Shown: in pieces, positions 1-10,848 of the stretch
Layout: every line of letters starts with the position of its first letter
How positions within the stretch are numbered: position 1 is the first letter of the stretch
Assembly (NCBI GenBank): GCA_004151065.3
Contig: NWUY0300029631.1
Coordinates: 5,785 to 33,340, forward strand
From: Larix sibirica
Taxonomy: Eukaryota; Streptophyta; Pinopsida; Pinales; Pinaceae
Direction: 5' to 3'
DNA: 27,556 bases
Notes under the pieces: model-generated
What the model saw: the letters and a program-made list of their open reading frames with translations, nothing else
Told to the model about the DNA's origin: nothing
Database searches by the model: none
Translations under genes and position numbers: made by a program

Positions 1-579
1 TGCATTGAAACTTAGATGTGCACAGAAAAGTGTGACATATTCCATTAATTAGTATAGTCGCAGATATGGTACAATAGAGAAAATTCAAATACCTAGAGAG
101 AATTTGAATCCATGTTAGTCTATTGACAAATTATGCATAGTAAAAATTTATTCACAAAAATTAAAATGTTAAGTAACTTTTGGACAGAGCTATAGCAGAT
201 TATGAATTTGAAAACCGTAGAACTCCATATTGACGGCTTGTCTGGATCCACATTTGCAAATAGTTCAACTTCCATCTCTGAAAGGTGTTGTTGAGTATGT
301 AAATTTGCTTGGTACTCTGATTTGCAAGCTACTTATGCAAATATATGTATGTATTTAAACATGTGCATAAAAAATAGAAATTATGGGTTACCTACATAGA
401 AAATTGAACAATTAAGTAACAGACTGAAACAAGATCGGGAAATATTTACAATAATACCCTACCCAAATCATAGATCCATCTAAACATGCACAAACTAGAA
501 AGCCCAAATCCAATGACGAAGAACCCAAACTCAAACCGAAAAAAAACATAATAAAGAACAAATTCTTCTTTTATTTTAC
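1..579. other. AT-rich non-coding sequence
   Basis: No convincing coding region, RNA gene or repeat is visible here on either strand. If the exon-like fragment at 580-1036 (minus strand) is real, this stretch would be its downstream intron, because a GT lies directly after that fragment at 579-578. Confidence 0.5.
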
Positions 580-1036
580 CTTACTGGACCACATCCTCCC
601 AAAAGCATGCACCAAATTTGGCGTTGACATGAGGCTAAACCCAGTTGAGGCCAGGGAAGAGATCGAAGCAGTGGTGGCTGTGGAGGGATTGGAATTGGAA
701 GCTCCTCTTCCTCCCTGTTGTAGATAAACTACGAGCAACTTGATTCTATTGCTCATCTGTTCTAGCTTGACTGCGTTGATAAGTCGAATGCCCAATGCGG
801 TGTATCCCACATTGGTGTAAGAAGAGCCACCTGTGACCTCGTCGACGAGGCACTCCAAGCTTATCTTGTGTTGGGTTGACTCCACCAACTGATGTGCCAA
901 CTTGAAGTAGCTCCCAATGTTGCTTGAGGTTTTCCAGTGCAGTGTCTATGGTGGGAATCTTGGTGTGGTGGGAATCTTGGAACCATTTGAGGATTTGTAG
1001 GATTCCAAAACACATGCCATCATTGCCATAAATACC
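580..1036 (-). pseudogene. disrupted exon-like fragment of an unrecognised gene
   Basis: On the minus strand a run of about 110 codons is open down to a stop at 571-573. It reads like real protein (…AHQLVESTQHKISLE…, then …YTALGIRLINAVKLEQ…) and ends in a Ser/Thr/Ala-rich tail. A good splice donor (AAG then GTAAAA) sits at the 580/579 boundary just before that stop. Upstream, near 1036, is an acceptor-like TACCAG. Between them the frame is not intact. The frame of the good stretch meets a TAG at about 945-947. A 17-bp tandem duplication (two copies of GGTGGGAATCTTGG, plus strand, from 950 and 967) moves the upstream reading into another frame, which reads …KIPTIDTALENLKQHWE…. I infer an exon broken by a small duplication and at least one further shift, so a pseudogene is more likely than a working exon. 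I do not recognise the family. Confidence 0.4.
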
Positions 1037-2077
1037 TGGTAGGCCTAATCTATTGACTCGACTGTGTTATCCATCAAATTGTATTTCTGTGTACCTCACC
1101 TTTTTTAAATGCAATGATGTAATGCCAAACATGTGCATACCTTAGGCAATAGTAGAATCAAATAGTACTTCTTTACATCCAGTGACCAGGAAAATTCAGG
1201 TGGGATCTCACACGGGAAAACGAGGCCACGTGACCTTCAAATTTTATCAATAACCATTTCTTAAATATTTTTTACATTTACTAGATTTTTTATGTTTTAA
1301 ATTATTTTTACATCTTCCATATTTTTATGGTTTATAAATAACACAATGCCCAAGGGTTCCTTGAGCTTGCGGTAAAAAACCAAAATGCTATGAGTAGGTG
1401 GTCACCACTGTTCTATCACCACTTATTGTTGGAAGTAGTTACCATAATTTTTGATAGGTAAGGAAATTAGTTGAACGCCAAACTGATGGGATACAATTTT
1501 GTAAACCAGTAGACTTAACGTGCCAAGTTGAGATTCACCTGTCAAATACGTCTTTGAAACCAAAAAACTTTCTGGAGGCCGTCAATTTCCAGGCCTAGTA
1601 CAGACGAATATCTACACAATAAAAAAAAGGTTCCTTGATGGTGTTAATACACTCATAGTTGGAAATTAACATTAAAAATTATGGAAAAATAGTGCCACAC
1701 AAGAACCACATGTAATTTTTTTTCTGAAAATTTTCATTGTTTAACTCGACTATGACTGCCCACTTATTAAAATCAAATTTGCTACCTGTAACTGACATAA
1801 ATGGCAAGATGTTTTCTATTAGTGGTCACAATTGAGTGAATGTCCCACAAGACTTGAAATCATAATTTGGATTAGAAACATAATCATGACAATTTAATTA
1901 GATAATTAAAAATACACACTAAAAAACACATTTGATCTAAAAATATTACACCAAGTTGATCTTAACTAACTATTTGTTATCCACAACTCTTGAAGTGAGT
2001 GTCCTTTGCTTTTATTACCTTTTTGTCCTTTTAGGTATTTTGGTACCACTCTATGCGTGTAGGTTTTTACTTTACCT
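1037..2077. other. non-coding flank, possibly including the LINE 5' UTR
   Basis: There is no open reading frame with protein-like content. The right-hand part probably contains the 5' untranslated region of the LINE that begins coding at 2078, but I could not place its 5' boundary. I found no target-site duplication matching the sequence after the poly(A) tail at 8062. Confidence 0.4.
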
Positions 2078-3658
2078 ATGGATCTGAGAAAATCAAAGAC
2101 TCTTTCCCGAACCCCTACCAAAGTTGGAGGGCATGCCAGATCTCAATGATCTGACACAAAATGCTAGGACGAACAGCTGGACCTACAGTGTGAATTATCG
2201 TCTTCCAAGGCATTAACTACTAGCATTTCAAATTGTAATTCTTCAGTTTTGACCTCTATCATTCAGAGTTTTGTGGTTTCTTCTCTGGTTGTGGGTCCAG
2301 ACTCTGAACCTGTCTTAGAGGCTCAAAATTTACCAGGATGTAGGTGTTATCGTACAAAGGTGGTATCTAATAAACCCAAACCCATAAACTTGGTCTTGGG
2401 AGAGGAAATCTCCATGAATGAGGTTCTTTTGACTCATGAACTGACCCTCATTGGCAGATTCATGGGTAGAAGGGTCAACACACAAGGTTTAAATATCTAG
2501 GCAGAGGCTGTCTGGAAACATCTAGCGATTACAATTCCCATGGTTCTGGTACTTCCACGTGGATGGATTTCTTTATGGTTCTTCACTACACTCGACTCTT
2601 CTACAGTGTTGGCTGGATCTTGGAGATGGGATTCTACTGCCCATTTCCTTAAACGATGGACACCTCTTTTCGACCCTCCCTCTGAAAGGTATGATACTCT
2701 ACCAATATGGGTTAAACTCCCTAACTTGTCTTTCCAGTTCTGGTCAAGAGATTTCTTTAAGGAAGTGGGAAACTCTCTTGGCTCTTTTGTGGAAACTGAT
2801 CTTACCTATAAAGTTACTGGTGTTTATTGTGTGGGGAATGTTCTCGTTAATCTATATTTACGTGAGGGTCTTACGGATTATATTACTATCTCCATAGGGC
2901 ATTTTACCTTCAACCAACTCCTGGACTATCAAGGTATCCCATTTAAATGCATTCATTGTCATAATAATGGCCACATTGTTCAGGATTGTGCTTTACACCT
3001 TACGAGGAAGGTCTGGAAGAAAAAGGAAGTTCAAGCCTGTCTTATTTCCTCACCCTTAAAGGAGGCTACTCTGTCTTTTGTTTCTCTAGGGCTTGTTTCA
3101 GAAACCTTATCTACCGGGCTACCCGTGTTCTCTAATTTCTATGACTCTATTCTAGTGGAATCGTCTAGAGATGTAGGGTTGGAACCTTTTATTAAGCTTG
3201 TTGATTCCGAGGTTAAATCTGTACCTCAACCAGACATGGATGTCTTGGCTGATATTTCTTTGGAACAGTCTTCAAACTTAGTAGATATCCCTCATTCGAT
3301 TATTTCGAGAATACCTCTTGACCCTCCCTCTTCTTCTGATCTTGTTTCATTGGCCTCTCCCAGTGTTTCTTTGTTGGTTTCTCTTACTGCTTCCCCTGTC
3401 CCAAAGCTCTCCCTTCCCCTTATTATGGAAACCTATCATAGGCATTTTCTGCGATCCAAATGGTGTGTAGCCTCATTAGACCCTTCAGTTCACAGATTGC
3501 AGACTTTAGCACGAGAAAAAAGGAAGTTAAGAGGTAGAGAAGAAGGGAAGATTGACTCAAAGGTGGAAGTGGATGTGCTGGGTTTTGAATCTACACAGAA
3601 ATATTTTATGTGGGCGCTTAGAGCAGCGGTTTCTCTGGATTTGGGTCCTTTATGTTAA
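2078..3658 (+). pseudogene. LINE ORF1 remnant: DUF4283-like domain and CCHC zinc knuckle
   Basis: ORF1 of plant LINEs encodes a nucleic-acid-binding protein that coats the element RNA. One frame runs from ATG 2078 to TAA 3656, interrupted by TGA 2147, TAG 2165 and TAG 2498 with no frameshift seen. The region from about 2430 to 2870 shows the DUF4283 pattern: LIGRFMGRRVNTQ, then a WISLWFF strand, a VLAGSWRWD turn, LKRWTPLFDPP, and LPIWVKLPNLSFQFW. At about 2945-2990 follows CIHCHNNGHIVQDC, a perfect C-x2-C-x4-H-x4-C knuckle. The C-terminal third is Ser/Leu/Pro-rich, as expected of an unstructured tail. I chose ATG 2078 because it is in frame with the domain and no earlier in-frame ATG was obvious. 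The last seven bases overlap the start of ORF2. Confidence 0.85.
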
Positions 3659-6600
3659 TCATGACCCTAAACTGTAGGGTTCTTGCTAGCCAACCCAAAA
3701 AACTAGCTGTTAAAAGGCTTATTTCTACTAATATAGTAGATGTAGTTTTCTTTCAAGAATTAATGACTGAAGGCTCGAGGATTGTTGTTGAGTTTCAAAA
3801 GCTGCTAGTCGGTTGGAATTTTGAATTTATTGATTCAAAAGGAAAGTCTGGAGGTGTAATGACTGGATGGTGTAGCAGGAATTTGGTCTTAACTAATTCT
3901 TGGGAACTGGAGTCAGGGCTTGGGATCTCTCATTACTCTCTTGATTTTGGACAGGAATTATTGTTAGTTAATCTTTATGGTCTGTATTCTGATAGGAAAT
4001 TTTTATGGGATCGATTTTTCTCTAAGTCGTGCATAGCCTCTCAGAATTTGATTCTGGGAGGGAACCTAAATTTCTCACTTGGCATCTATGAAAACTGGGG
4101 TTCGACTGTTCTTTCGGATCCCTTTTCGGTTTACTTTTAGAATTTTCTTGAAGAGACCAAACTTATTGATTTTGTAATGGTAAAGATGGCCTTGACTTGG
4201 ACAAAAAAACATACAAGTGAAGATCGGATAACTAAGAGACTTGATCAGTTTTTAATCTCTGAAGATATTTCGGAGAAAAAAATCAGATCCAAACAATGGG
4301 TTGGTTTTGGTGGTGAATGTGACCATTTCCCTATGTTTCTTAAACTATTTGGGGGGACTTCCAAACCTGTCTGTCCTTTCAAATTTAACCCTTCTTGGTT
4401 AACCGATAAAGACCTTGTCAAGGGACATGAAGCTGGTTGGATAGCTCAAGAAGAGAATTATGAGGAACTGGCCTCTACACATTTTGCAAAAAACTTGAAA
4501 ATTGTGAAATACTATGCTATTGATTGGTCGATTAGGAAAAAAGAATATGAAGATAAACTTTTGATCCAAATTGAAAATGGTCTATCGAAGAAATATAAAA
4601 ATTTAGGCTTTGATTTCAAGTCTGATATTACAAAGCAATACCTTTCAACTCTGGAACAAAGCAGAAGGAAAATATTACTCTCAAAGAAGTCGGATCTCAG
4701 AATGAAAAGCAGGGCAGTATGGTTAGAAAGTGGCGATGAGAACTCTACATTTTTCTACCATTTTTCCAACTACAGGAAAAATATAAACTCTATATGGAAA
4801 GATCCTTGGATACAGGTGAGCAAGTTGAAGGATTTTCTAATATAGCACAGGAAGGCATCAAGTACTTTCAAAATATGTTCAGAGATGATGATAAGGTTAA
4901 TTTATCTGATGTTATGAAAATTTCCCTTTTATTACCCACATCTGTTTTTGAGAATGATAATCTTATGTTAATGGAGGAGCTTACAGTGGATGAATTTAAA
5001 GACATTCTGAATATGTTTAAAAAGGATTATATTCCTAGTCCGGATGGTTTTCCCATAGAGTTTTATATTGGTCTTTTAGACACACTGGATAATGATCTTC
5101 TTAAGGTGATTGCAGAGTCTAAGCGTAGTGGGAACGTTTCAGTTGTTTTTAACTCAACCTTTCTAGCTTTAATTCCTAAGACAGATAACCCGGGTTGCTT
5201 TGATGAGTTCAGACATATAGCACTCTGTAACAGTGTCTGCAAGATCATCTCTAAAGTAATTTTGATCAGAATTAAGAAAATTTTAACTACATTAGTGTTG
5301 AACAGTTCGGTTTTCTTCCTGGAAGACATATTCATGAGGCAATGTGTGTTTCCCAGGATGGATTACATACTATCATAAGCAAAAATCATAAGGCTGTTGT
5401 ACTAAAGCTGGATTTGTCAAAATCCTATGACAGAGCAAATTGGACTTATATAAGAGTGGTATTGTCTTAGATGGGTTTTGATGTTCCATTTATCTCTTGG
5501 GTAATGGGATGCCTCTCTTTTGTTTCCTTTTCTATTCTTATAAATGGCTCTGCATTATAATTTTTTAGACCAGCCTGTGGAATTAGACAGGGATTCCCAC
5601 TAGAACCTCTTTTATTCCTTATTGTTGCTAAAGGTTTTAGTAGGGCAGTGCTTGATGCTAAAAATAAAGGTGATTTGCAAGGTATCTCCTTTGGCAAATG
5701 TATCTCTATTTCCCATATCTTATTTTTTGACGACATCCTCTTATTCTCTAATGGAGCCTTACTGGATTTGAAGAAAATAAATGAAGTTATCTTTAGTTTC
5801 TGCTTAGCAGATGGAATGATGGTAAATATTGGGAAATCCTCCTAACTCATACATGGAATGGAATCTCAAGAGATTTCTACTATCAACAACATTTTTCCTT
5901 ATTCTATATCCCAATTGGATGTAGGTTTAAAATATCTGGGCTTTAGATTGAAACCAACAACTTATCTTATAAAAGATTGGGATTGGTTGATGGCTAAATG
6001 TGAAGCGAGAATTTATAACTGGAGTAATTGGTGGCTCTCCAAAGGTGGGAAACTCATTATGATAAAGTCGGTTTTAGAGTCCATACCAGTGTACTGGATG
6101 TCATTTTGGATCCCTTCTAGAGTTTTGGAAAAAATCAGGAAAATCTGCTACAATTTTCTTTGGTCTGCAAAATTAGAGAATGGTATGATCTGGATTAAAT
6201 GGCAAGCTTTGGCACTTCCTAAGAAACTCGGAGGTTGGGGATTTAAGTTTCCTGCTCTTTTCTCTGCTGCTCTAGCTGCAAAAATTGTTTGGAAACTTAT
6301 TATAGGGACTGGACTATGGAACAAGGTGGTAATGCATAAGTATATCTACCCTATCACTCTCTTCGACTGGATACACAAACCTTTAAAGTCCTCAAGGAAG
6401 GCCTCCATCTACTAGAAAGTAGCCCTGAAATATTTTGACATAATTGGAAAGGGACTTTCATGGAAGGTTGGGGATGGAACTTCAATTAGAGTTGGAGCTG
6501 ACCCTTGGGTGGGCTATAGTCACAGATATGCTCTCCTAGGTAATACTGTAAACAAACTTATGTCAAAAGGTTTTTATTTTCTTAATAACATTGTTGATTA

Positions 6601-7676
6601 CTCAAAGACTAACTTCAGAGGTCAAGGTTGGTTGAATGTGGAGGAAGTGGGACTATCCGGGATTGATATTGAACTATGGAATGACTATATTGCCAATTTA
6701 AGGAACTGTAACATTAGGTTATCAAATAACCTTGATAATTTGATATGGATGTTCTCAGATACAGGATTATATACACCAAAATCTGGTTACAACTTTTTGT
6801 TACAGAGCTATGAACAAGAGCCAGTTTGGTGGTGGAGCGTTGTCTGGAAGTATAACTGTCCTTTAAAGTCCATAATTTATATGTGGTTTCTCTTGTCTAA
6901 CAAAGTTCTAACATGGGATATCCTTCAAAGAAAACATAGAGAAGGCTCGGGTAGAGACAAACTATCATATAGCGGTGGCTTGTACCTATACACGGGCAGT
7001 TTGGAAAGAGATTGAATCCATTTTATCATTAATCAACCTATGGAAAGGGGAGACAATTGAAACATGTCTTATGAATTGGAATAAAAATGGGAAGGTAGTC
7101 GATGAAAAATCTATGCCCCTGATAGTTGCCTAGGGAATCTGGCTTTCCAGGAATGCAAATTGCTTTGAAGACATAACCATCATGCCTATTCAAGTTGCAC
7201 TTCAAAGCTTGGGGATACTCAGTTTTTTCCCATAGAAAAAAGTGGATTTAAAAATAAGGAAGGTGGTAGTGGAGGAAATAGAGGCCAATATTCCTTGGGC
7301 CTTTTTTGATGGTGCAGCATCAGGTGTGCAAAATAGATGTGGATCAGGGGGTCTTCTATACCTATCCAAAGAGCATATGATCAGTTTAAAGCTGGACTTG
7401 GTATACTATACTAACAATTTTGTAGAATTGAGTGCTCTAAAACTTTTGATGTGGTTGGACATAAAACATCACGTAAATAAGTTACAAATTTTTGGAGATT
7501 TGTTGCTTACAGTAAATTGGATTACAAGGACTTATAGACTTCAGAATATTCACCCTCTCCTGGACAAGGTCTTAAGACTGAAAGATATTTTGGGACAAAC
7601 AAGAATCAAGCATATTTATCGTGAAAGGAATGGAGAAAGTGATATATTAGCAAAAGCAGGTATACTGATGGATTAG
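3652..7676 (+). pseudogene. LINE ORF2 remnant: endonuclease, reverse transcriptase, RNase H
   Basis: ORF2 is the enzyme of the element. The endonuclease (3652 to about 4360) keeps the Asn in LNCR and the Glu in FFQEL. The usual GGDLNF reads GGNLNF, which loses the catalytic Asp, and the late SDH motif reads CDH. The frame is 3652-based to about 4800, shifts for about 4800-5290 (PSPDGFP, ALIPKTDNP, CNSVCKIISKV), then shifts again to about 6950. That third part has EQFGFLPGRHIHEA, the catalytic LKLDLSKSYDRANW (about 5399-5443), GIRQG, and FFDDILLF with its DD at 5729-5734. A zf-RVT-like region (TPKSGYNFLL, WWWSVVWK, LSNKVLTWDILQR) is cut short near 6950. A last frame carries TYTRAVWKEIE and then RNase H (about 7300-7676) with FFDGA, NNFVELSAL, IFGDLL and a final SDILAK. 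In-frame stops lie at 4138, 5468, 5558, 5843, 6413, 7131 and 7233. Confidence 0.9.
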
Positions 7677-8027
7677 GGCATTTGGAGCATATCTGAAACA
7701 AAAAATACAAAAACTACTGAATATTATCATGGTCCTTTGGAGAGACACAATCAAGTTATGCTATAATAGTTGAACCTATATCTTTGAAGTTTTGGTTCAT
7801 TTAGTTCTTTCTCTTTGAGATTCTGATTTCTTGGAAAAGCATTACAGAATGGAAGTTTTTTAAACTCCAAATACTAATAGAATGAGCTTATAGGCTTTTT
7901 TTTATGATGTTATGAAGTCTGTAAATTGTATCTATAGGATAGATTATAAACTTAACTACAGATATGCTTATATCATGGGAAGCTGAACAATGTAACTTTG
8001 TTTATATAATATGTACTTTATTTTTAT
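7677..8027 (+). other. LINE 3' UTR
   Basis: AT-rich sequence between the RNase H stop codon and the polyadenylation signal of the LINE. It has no coding content. It belongs to the element because it runs without interruption into the AATAAA and A-tail. Confidence 0.7.
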
Positions 8028-8062
8028 AATAAAGCTATAATTTTTTTGTGCTGAAAAAAAAA
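8028..8062 (+). terminator. LINE polyadenylation signal and poly(A) tail
   Basis: AATAAA lies at 8028-8033 and a run of nine A's at 8054-8062, 20 bases further on. This is the spacing expected of a cleaved and polyadenylated transcript that was copied into the genome, and it marks the 3' end of the LINE insertion. Confidence 0.75.
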
Positions 8063-8958
8063 CTCCCTTGTCAATCTTCTTCTTTCTCCAATAACCTCCT
8101 TATCAACCATATGTCTATGTATAATTACTTTATTATTGATCCCTTGCCAATGCCATACTATACTTTTTGACCATACCTTGTTGACAAATTTTAAATAAAT
8201 TCTATATAAACAAATCTATAAATGACTTTAAATATGCAACTTATCCCCAAGAAAAAAGACATATCTCATTATATTGCACTAAGGAAACTCCCTCATTATT
8301 TAAAAATAACTAAAAAAAAATGAATGGTACTTAAGATACACTACCAATTAAGATTTTACGATGAAGTAGTGAGACTCCATAGTTAAGCACATTCAAATCA
8401 TTAAAAAAATTAATTTTAATATTAAACATATACCAACTTCCATTCAAGATCAAATCATTAAAAAATTAAATTTAAGATTAAACATATACCAACTTTATGA
8501 TTTGAAGTTCTTAGCGAAGAACATAAAATATGTGTAAAATACACCATTCTTCCATCAACGTTCATATCTTCCTCCTAAAAACGCAATATATTTAATAATT
8601 GAAAAACATAAGTGAATATAGACTGTCGGCTGAAAGAAAACAGTGTTGCGGTGTTGAAAGTGTGGCCATTCTTCTAGATGTTACAACTTTTATTGATGTT
8701 TCATTCAACATTTAATTAATAATAAAAAGCCTTCCACGCCAGAGCGCATAGCCCAAGACCCTTTTATGTCATGTCACTCGATTGGACTACCAAACATCAT
8801 TATGATTCTCACGTGGAATGGAGCAGGAGAGCTGTCTTGCTCTTCCAAATTAACACTGTGCTTTTACAAATCAATATGATTAAGAAAAATACAATTAAAA
8901 CATTCCCCTCCCAATCTCTGGTAATGAACAAATCACAGTTCATACAAATCGATTGTAG
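8063..8958. other. intergenic spacer between LINE and pectin methylesterase
   Basis: AT-rich, with no gene seen. It includes the likely 3' UTR of the minus-strand pectin methylesterase gene. A minus-strand AATAAA at 8689-8694, about 265 bases past the stop codon, is one possible polyadenylation signal. A short direct repeat lies at 8394-8496. Confidence 0.5.
8394..8496. repeat. two-copy tandem repeat, period about 57 bp
   Basis: CAAATCATTAAAAAA…ATTAAACATATACCAACTT occurs at 8394-8439 and again at 8451-8496 with few changes. It is a simple local duplication in AT-rich DNA. Confidence 0.75.
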
Positions 8959-10830
8959 TCAGATCTTCAAACCAGACAGATATGTAACTCCAGTTGAAGG
9001 CAGCCATTTGTTGCCATCAATGAATTGAGCCACAGTGAATGCGTTAGCCTCTGCTGAATTGTTCAGGGCATGAAACCCAGTCCAATTTACACGGTTGGCC
9101 AGCCCTGCGCCCGGTCCGAAATTCATAAACTCGCCATAGTAGAGAGTGTCCAGGTTTAAGTTGGAAGCATTCCATGGTACCCAACCCTGGGGACGAACAA
9201 TATCACCCAGGTAAGATTGCATGATAACAGTTCGAGAGAATGGTTTCCATGGTCGCCCAAGGTAAGCTGGGAACGACAAATTCATCGGGACCAGATCGGG
9301 CGCAGCGCTGATGTTGCAGCTATGGATAGATGTCCCAGTGTTTTGATTCGGGTCTTTTCTGCTTTGAGCGGTCACGGTGATTATCTGGTCACTGAGGGGT
9401 TTCCTCGCAAGAATTTCACAGTTCTGAAATACAACCGCCGCATTGCCGAATATGAAATCCACCGTGCCGTAAATCTTGCATTCTCTGTAGAATTGACGAA
9501 GTGAATGAGCGTAGAGAGTGTCCTGGTAACCCTTCATGCTGCAACGGTACAATACTGAATGATCCGATCCCACTCGAAGCGCCACGGCCTGATGCTTGAA
9601 TGGCCCCGCTGTGTTCTCAAACCCAATATCGCGAGCAATAAATCCATTTCCAGTGACGGCTGCAGCAGGAAACAGCATTCAGCTCTAGAAAGCATTCAAA
9701 AAATTATACATATAACAAAAAAGTACTACGTTTTGGAACAGTAAGCGCTCACCGACAGTTGCAGAGCGGAATGTTGTGTTGCCGTCAAATACGTTGAGGT
9801 TTCCAGTAATTACCGTGGAATCCATGCCATCTCCAATAAACATGATATTCTTCTTCTTCTTCTTGATCGAAACTTGTTCATGATATACACCTGCCTTCAC
9901 ATGGATTATGTACCTCTTAATGCTATTATCAGGAGCAGCCATGACCGCGGCAGTGATATTTGTATAATTCCCCGTACCATCCAAAGCCACCACGACGTTA
10001 GCAGCTAGTGTAACATTGCTTTGCGTAGCCTGCAAAAGCCTGCGATCTCCAGCTGATAACCAACGGGGGAATCCATTTTCTTCAGATCCGAAATCATTAC
10101 GATCGAACCCGCTCTCAGGATCGAACAAGAGCCGTCTATTGTGGGTGTTAGGAGGCCGCTTCAGATCATCTGAAACACCGGAAATTTTACTGAACATGGC
10201 GAGAGAATTACTAACTAATTCGGCGATTTGAGTCACTCCGCCCAGCAACTGGCCTTTGACGACTCCATTTGCATTGGCGAATCCTTCCATGCAGGTGTCC
10301 TGATTGGTGAGACCCGCGCTGAGAAATGTCTTTACATCGTCCGCAGCGTTTGAGCTAAACATGTAGAGGGCTTGGGAGAGATCATTGACGGTAATATCCA
10401 GTAGCTCCATGCAGTCATCTAGAGCATTCTGTTCTAATCCTGGGGCCGCTTCCCCTGTCAGCTTCGAAGCAACCATGAATGTCCTCTCCACTACGCCGAT
10501 CAATGCCCTCACCATAACACCAACAATCTGAGGAGGAATTGCCTGCGTTGATGCAGGGAAGAAGCCTGCGAGAGTCGAAACGCAGACCTGCGGATGAGGC
10601 ATCTCGTCGCAAGCTCCGTTGATTAACTCATTTGATGTTCGAATCGCCTTGATAGAAGTTTTCAAAGCTATATGATTGCTCTTCGACTGAATATGTTGGA
10701 CAGAAATACAAATCATAAGCGCCAGGAGCACGGTGGAAGCCACAGCAATGAATACACCAGTCCTGATCCTGCTGAGGAAACACTGCCTTACTCTGTCGAC
10801 ATTATTACTGCAGCTCATTAAAGAACACAT
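8959..10830 (-). CDS. pectin methylesterase with N-terminal inhibitor-like pro-region
   Basis: A secreted enzyme that removes methyl esters from cell-wall homogalacturonan, changing wall stiffness and calcium binding. Exon 1 is 10830-9753 and exon 2 is 9659-8959, giving 592 aa, normal for a type I enzyme. Residues about 24-46 form a hydrophobic signal anchor. Residues about 63-216 are the PMEI pro-domain with four cysteines (C74, C83, C140, C180). Two subtilase-type processing motifs follow, RRLL at 232-235 and 263-266. The catalytic domain has GVYHE (314-318), Q383 in KHQAVALR, Q405/D406 in YQDT, D427 in VDFIFG, and R495/W497 in GRPW. The steps from Q383 to R495 (22, 1, 21, 68) equal those in the carrot enzyme, so it should be active. 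One oddity is five Lys in a row (323-327) encoded by an AAG repeat. I chose the ATG at 10830 because it precedes the anchor; Met5 is an alternative. Confidence 0.96.
9660..9752 (-). other. pectin methylesterase intron (93 bp)
   Basis: On the minus strand the donor is GTGAGC directly after …ACTGTCG. The acceptor is the pyrimidine-rich GTTTCCTGCTGCAG before CCGTCACTGG. Splicing joins G to CC and reads SATV-A-VTGNGFIARDIGFENTAG, the normal family sequence at this point. Unspliced, the frame ends within the intron. Confidence 0.93.
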
Positions 10831-10848
10831 TGTTCTGTGCTTTTCCTT

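Larger units (their letters stand above)
2078..8062 (+). mobile_element. LINE (plant L1-type non-LTR retrotransposon), near full length, inactive
   Basis: This is a two-ORF non-LTR retrotransposon with the usual plant L1 order. ORF1 carries a DUF4283-like domain and a CCHC knuckle. ORF2 carries an APE-type endonuclease, reverse transcriptase, zf-RVT-like region and RNase H. A 3' UTR with AATAAA and an A9 tail follows. Such elements are copied by target-primed reverse transcription, in which ORF2 nicks DNA and copies its own mRNA. All coding parts are recognisable, so the copy is close to full length. It is dead: I count about ten in-frame stops and at least three frameshifts. The coordinates run from the inferred ORF1 ATG to the end of the poly(A) tail. 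The true 5' end and the target-site duplication were not found. The element ends about 0.9 kb beyond the 3' end of the convergent pectin methylesterase gene. Confidence 0.93.

Noticed and set aside
8394-8496. Direct repeat as a possible CRISPR-like array
   Set aside because: Only two copies in AT-rich plant DNA, with no regular spacers.
9217-9504. 95-codon plus-strand open frame inside the pectin methylesterase
   Set aside because: It is the antisense shadow of exon 2, which carries the catalytic motifs.
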